From Streptomyces sp. NRRL S-455 (GTDB lineage Bacteria > Actinomycetota > Actinomycetes > Streptomycetales > Streptomycetaceae), in assembly GCF_000717875.1 (NCBI RefSeq), contig NZ_JOCT01000001.1, positions 124,001-188,000 of the forward strand: a DNA stretch of 64,000 nucleotides, written 5' to 3'. Under the pieces are notes generated by a model. The model worked only from the letters and a program-made list of their open reading frames with translations, was not told where the DNA came from and searched no databases. Made by a program: the position numbers and the translations under genes. Position 1 is the stretch's first letter. Every line of letters starts with the position of its first letter. Of the stretch, positions 63,027 through 64,000 are shown one piece after another.

Positions 63027-64000
63027 TCACGCGGCGATCCGCTCGGCGCCGTCCGCCGTGATGCCCTTGGTGGAGGCGATCACGTTCTTGAGCTTCTTGG
63101 ACAGTGCCTCATAGAACATGCTCAGCGGAAACTCGTCCGGAAGCACGTCATCGACGAGTTTCCGGGGCGGCTGTGTCACGTCGAGCGCGTCGGGGCCCTT
63201 TGCCCACTTGGAGCCCGGGTGCGGGGCGAGGTAGGTGGAGACGAGCTCGTAGCCGGCGAACCAGTGGACGAGCTTGGGGCGGTCGATGCCGTCGCGGTAC
63301 AGCTGCTCGATCTCGGCGCACAGCTGGTTGGTGACCTGCGGGGCGCGCTCCCAGTCGATGGACAGCTTGTTGTCCGTCCAGCGGACGACGTCGTGCTTGT
63401 GCAGGTAGGCGAAGAGGAGCTGGCCGCCGAGGCCGTCGTAGTTGCGGACCCGCTCGCCGGTGACCGGGAAGCGGAACATGCGGTCGAAGAGGACCGCCAC
63501 CTGCACGTCACGGGCCTGCGGGACGCCGTCCTGGGCGAGCTTCACGGCCTCCTTGAAGGCGGTGAGGTCGCAGCGCAGCTCCTCCAGGCCGTACATCCAG
63601 AACGGCTGACGCTGCTTGATCATGAACGGGTCGAACGGCAGGTCACCGTGGCTGTGGGTGCGGTCGTGGACCATGTCCCACAGGACGAAGGCCTCCTCGC
63701 AGCGCTTCTGGTCGTGCACCATCGCGGCGACGTCCTCCGGCAGCTCCAGGCCCAGGATGTCGACGGCGGCGGCCGTGACGCGACGGAAGCGGGCGGCCTC
63801 GCGGTCGCAGAAGATGCCGCCCCAGGAGAACCGTTCCGGCGCCTCGCGCACGGCGATGGTCTCGGGGAAGAGGACGGCCGAGTTGGTGTCGTAGCCGGAC
63901 GTGAAGTCCTCGAACTTGATGCCGCAGAACAGCGGGTTGTCGTAGCGCGTGCGCTCGAGTTCCGCCAGCCACTCCGGCCAGACCATGCGCAGCACGACCG
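63027..64000 (-). CDS. DUF6421-like protein (N-terminus beyond window edge)
   Basis: At least 324 residues of a conserved actinobacterial protein, read as DUF6421 with moderate confidence. Visible marks are GIFCDREAARFRRVTAAA, the HDRTHSHGDLPFDPFMIKQRQPFWMYGLEEL stretch (partly shown) with clustered His and Asp that could bind a metal, and KLVHWFAGYELVSTYLAPH. The frame continues to the last base, so the start lies outside. It is the first of three same-strand genes with SDR and threonine aldolase. Confidence 0.6.
   Translation of the reverse strand, partial: VVLRMVWPEWLAELERTRYDNPLFCGIKFEDFTSGYDTNSAVLFPETIAVREAPERFSWGGIFCDREAARFRRVTAAAVDILGLELPEDVAAMVHDQKRCEEAFVLWDMVHDRTHSHGDLPFDPFMIKQRQPFWMYGLEELRCDLTAFKEAVKLAQDGVPQARDVQVAVLFDRMFRFPVTGERVRNYDGLGGQLLFAYLHKHDVVRWTDNKLSIDWERAPQVTNQLCAEIEQLYRDGIDRPKLVHWFAGYELVSTYLAPHPGSKWAKGPDALDVTQPPRKLVDDVLPDEFPLSMFYEALSKKLKNVIASTKGITADGAERIAA

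Overview
The window is high-GC actinobacterial chromosome, almost certainly Streptomyces or a close relative. The evidence is extreme third-position GC, many GTG/TTG starts, rare TTA codons, CebR- and LacI-type operators, sugar ABC transporters without their own ATPase gene, a mycothiol-type DinB/MDMPI protein, a deazaflavin-dependent nitroreductase-family protein, DUF3040 and DUF4395 proteins, and class E/F-type sortase machinery. No rRNA, tRNA, CRISPR array, prophage or intact insertion sequence was recognised. The content looks like a chromosome-arm region rich in polysaccharide catabolism and regulators.

Layout. 1-1.6 kb: two sugar ABC permeases behind a LacI-type operator; the first has a TTA codon at position 5. 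2.0-5.0 kb: a perfect CebR box, a secreted CE3 esterase with CBM2, and a secreted GH5 mannanase with FN3 and CBM2. 5.1-6.2 kb: a membrane acyltransferase. 6.2-15.2 kb: a glycoside-utilisation locus with a GH36 alpha-galactosidase divergent from a LacI regulator, a solute-binding protein, two permeases and a large secreted clan GH-A-like protein with carbohydrate-binding modules. The LacI promoter has two identical 14-bp palindromes and seems to give a leaderless mRNA. 15.4-17.6 kb: TatA-like protein and HtpG. 17.7-19.1 kb: a sortase and a putative surface substrate that is frameshifted in a 15-bp tandem repeat. 19.4-22.4 kb: small hypothetical genes, a gap with three hairpins, a HemK-like methyltransferase and a possible PIN-domain remnant. 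22.4-25.6 kb: MerR regulator, methyltransferase, ThuA protein, Gfo/Idh oxidoreductase. 25.6-38.2 kb: GCS2-type ligase, MFS transporters, SDR, MDMPI and SRPBCC proteins, MarR and TetR units with recognisable operators, an S1-like/zinc-ribbon protein, geranylgeranyl-reductase family protein, M20 peptidase, and remnants of an amidohydrolase and a DUF998 protein.

38.3-44.4 kb: a five-gene peptide (Dpp/Opp) ABC importer in order C-A-B-D-F on the minus strand. 44.7-50.3 kb: a P-loop/NUDIX fusion, three small proteins, a drug-resistance-type UvrA paralogue, and an AraC/VOC pair. 50.5-53.5 kb: ROK kinase divergent from a LacI regulator, then a GGCT-like hypothetical. 53.5-55.9 kb: HpcH/HpaI-type lyase behind two IclR-like boxes, and a secreted EEP-family hydrolase containing a TTA codon. 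56-64 kb: etfBA with a candidate promoter/operator, flavin reductase, thioredoxin/DUF4395 pair, PlsC acyltransferase, transglutaminase-like protein, and a run of a DUF6421-like protein (cut by the window edge), SDR and threonine aldolase.

How the genes work together: the left 15 kb is a plant-polysaccharide module in which secreted esterase, mannanase and a GH-A-like enzyme would release sugars from hemicellulose, and ABC permeases and the intracellular alpha-galactosidase would import and hydrolyse oligosaccharides under LacI/CebR control. The best candidates for something undescribed are the sortase and its repeat-containing, frameshifted substrate; the unassigned GH-A-like CBM protein with its LacI/ABC/GH36 locus; the hairpin-rich gap before the methyltransferase; and the S1-like/zinc-ribbon orphan. 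All family assignments come from reading motifs by eye; no database search was possible.
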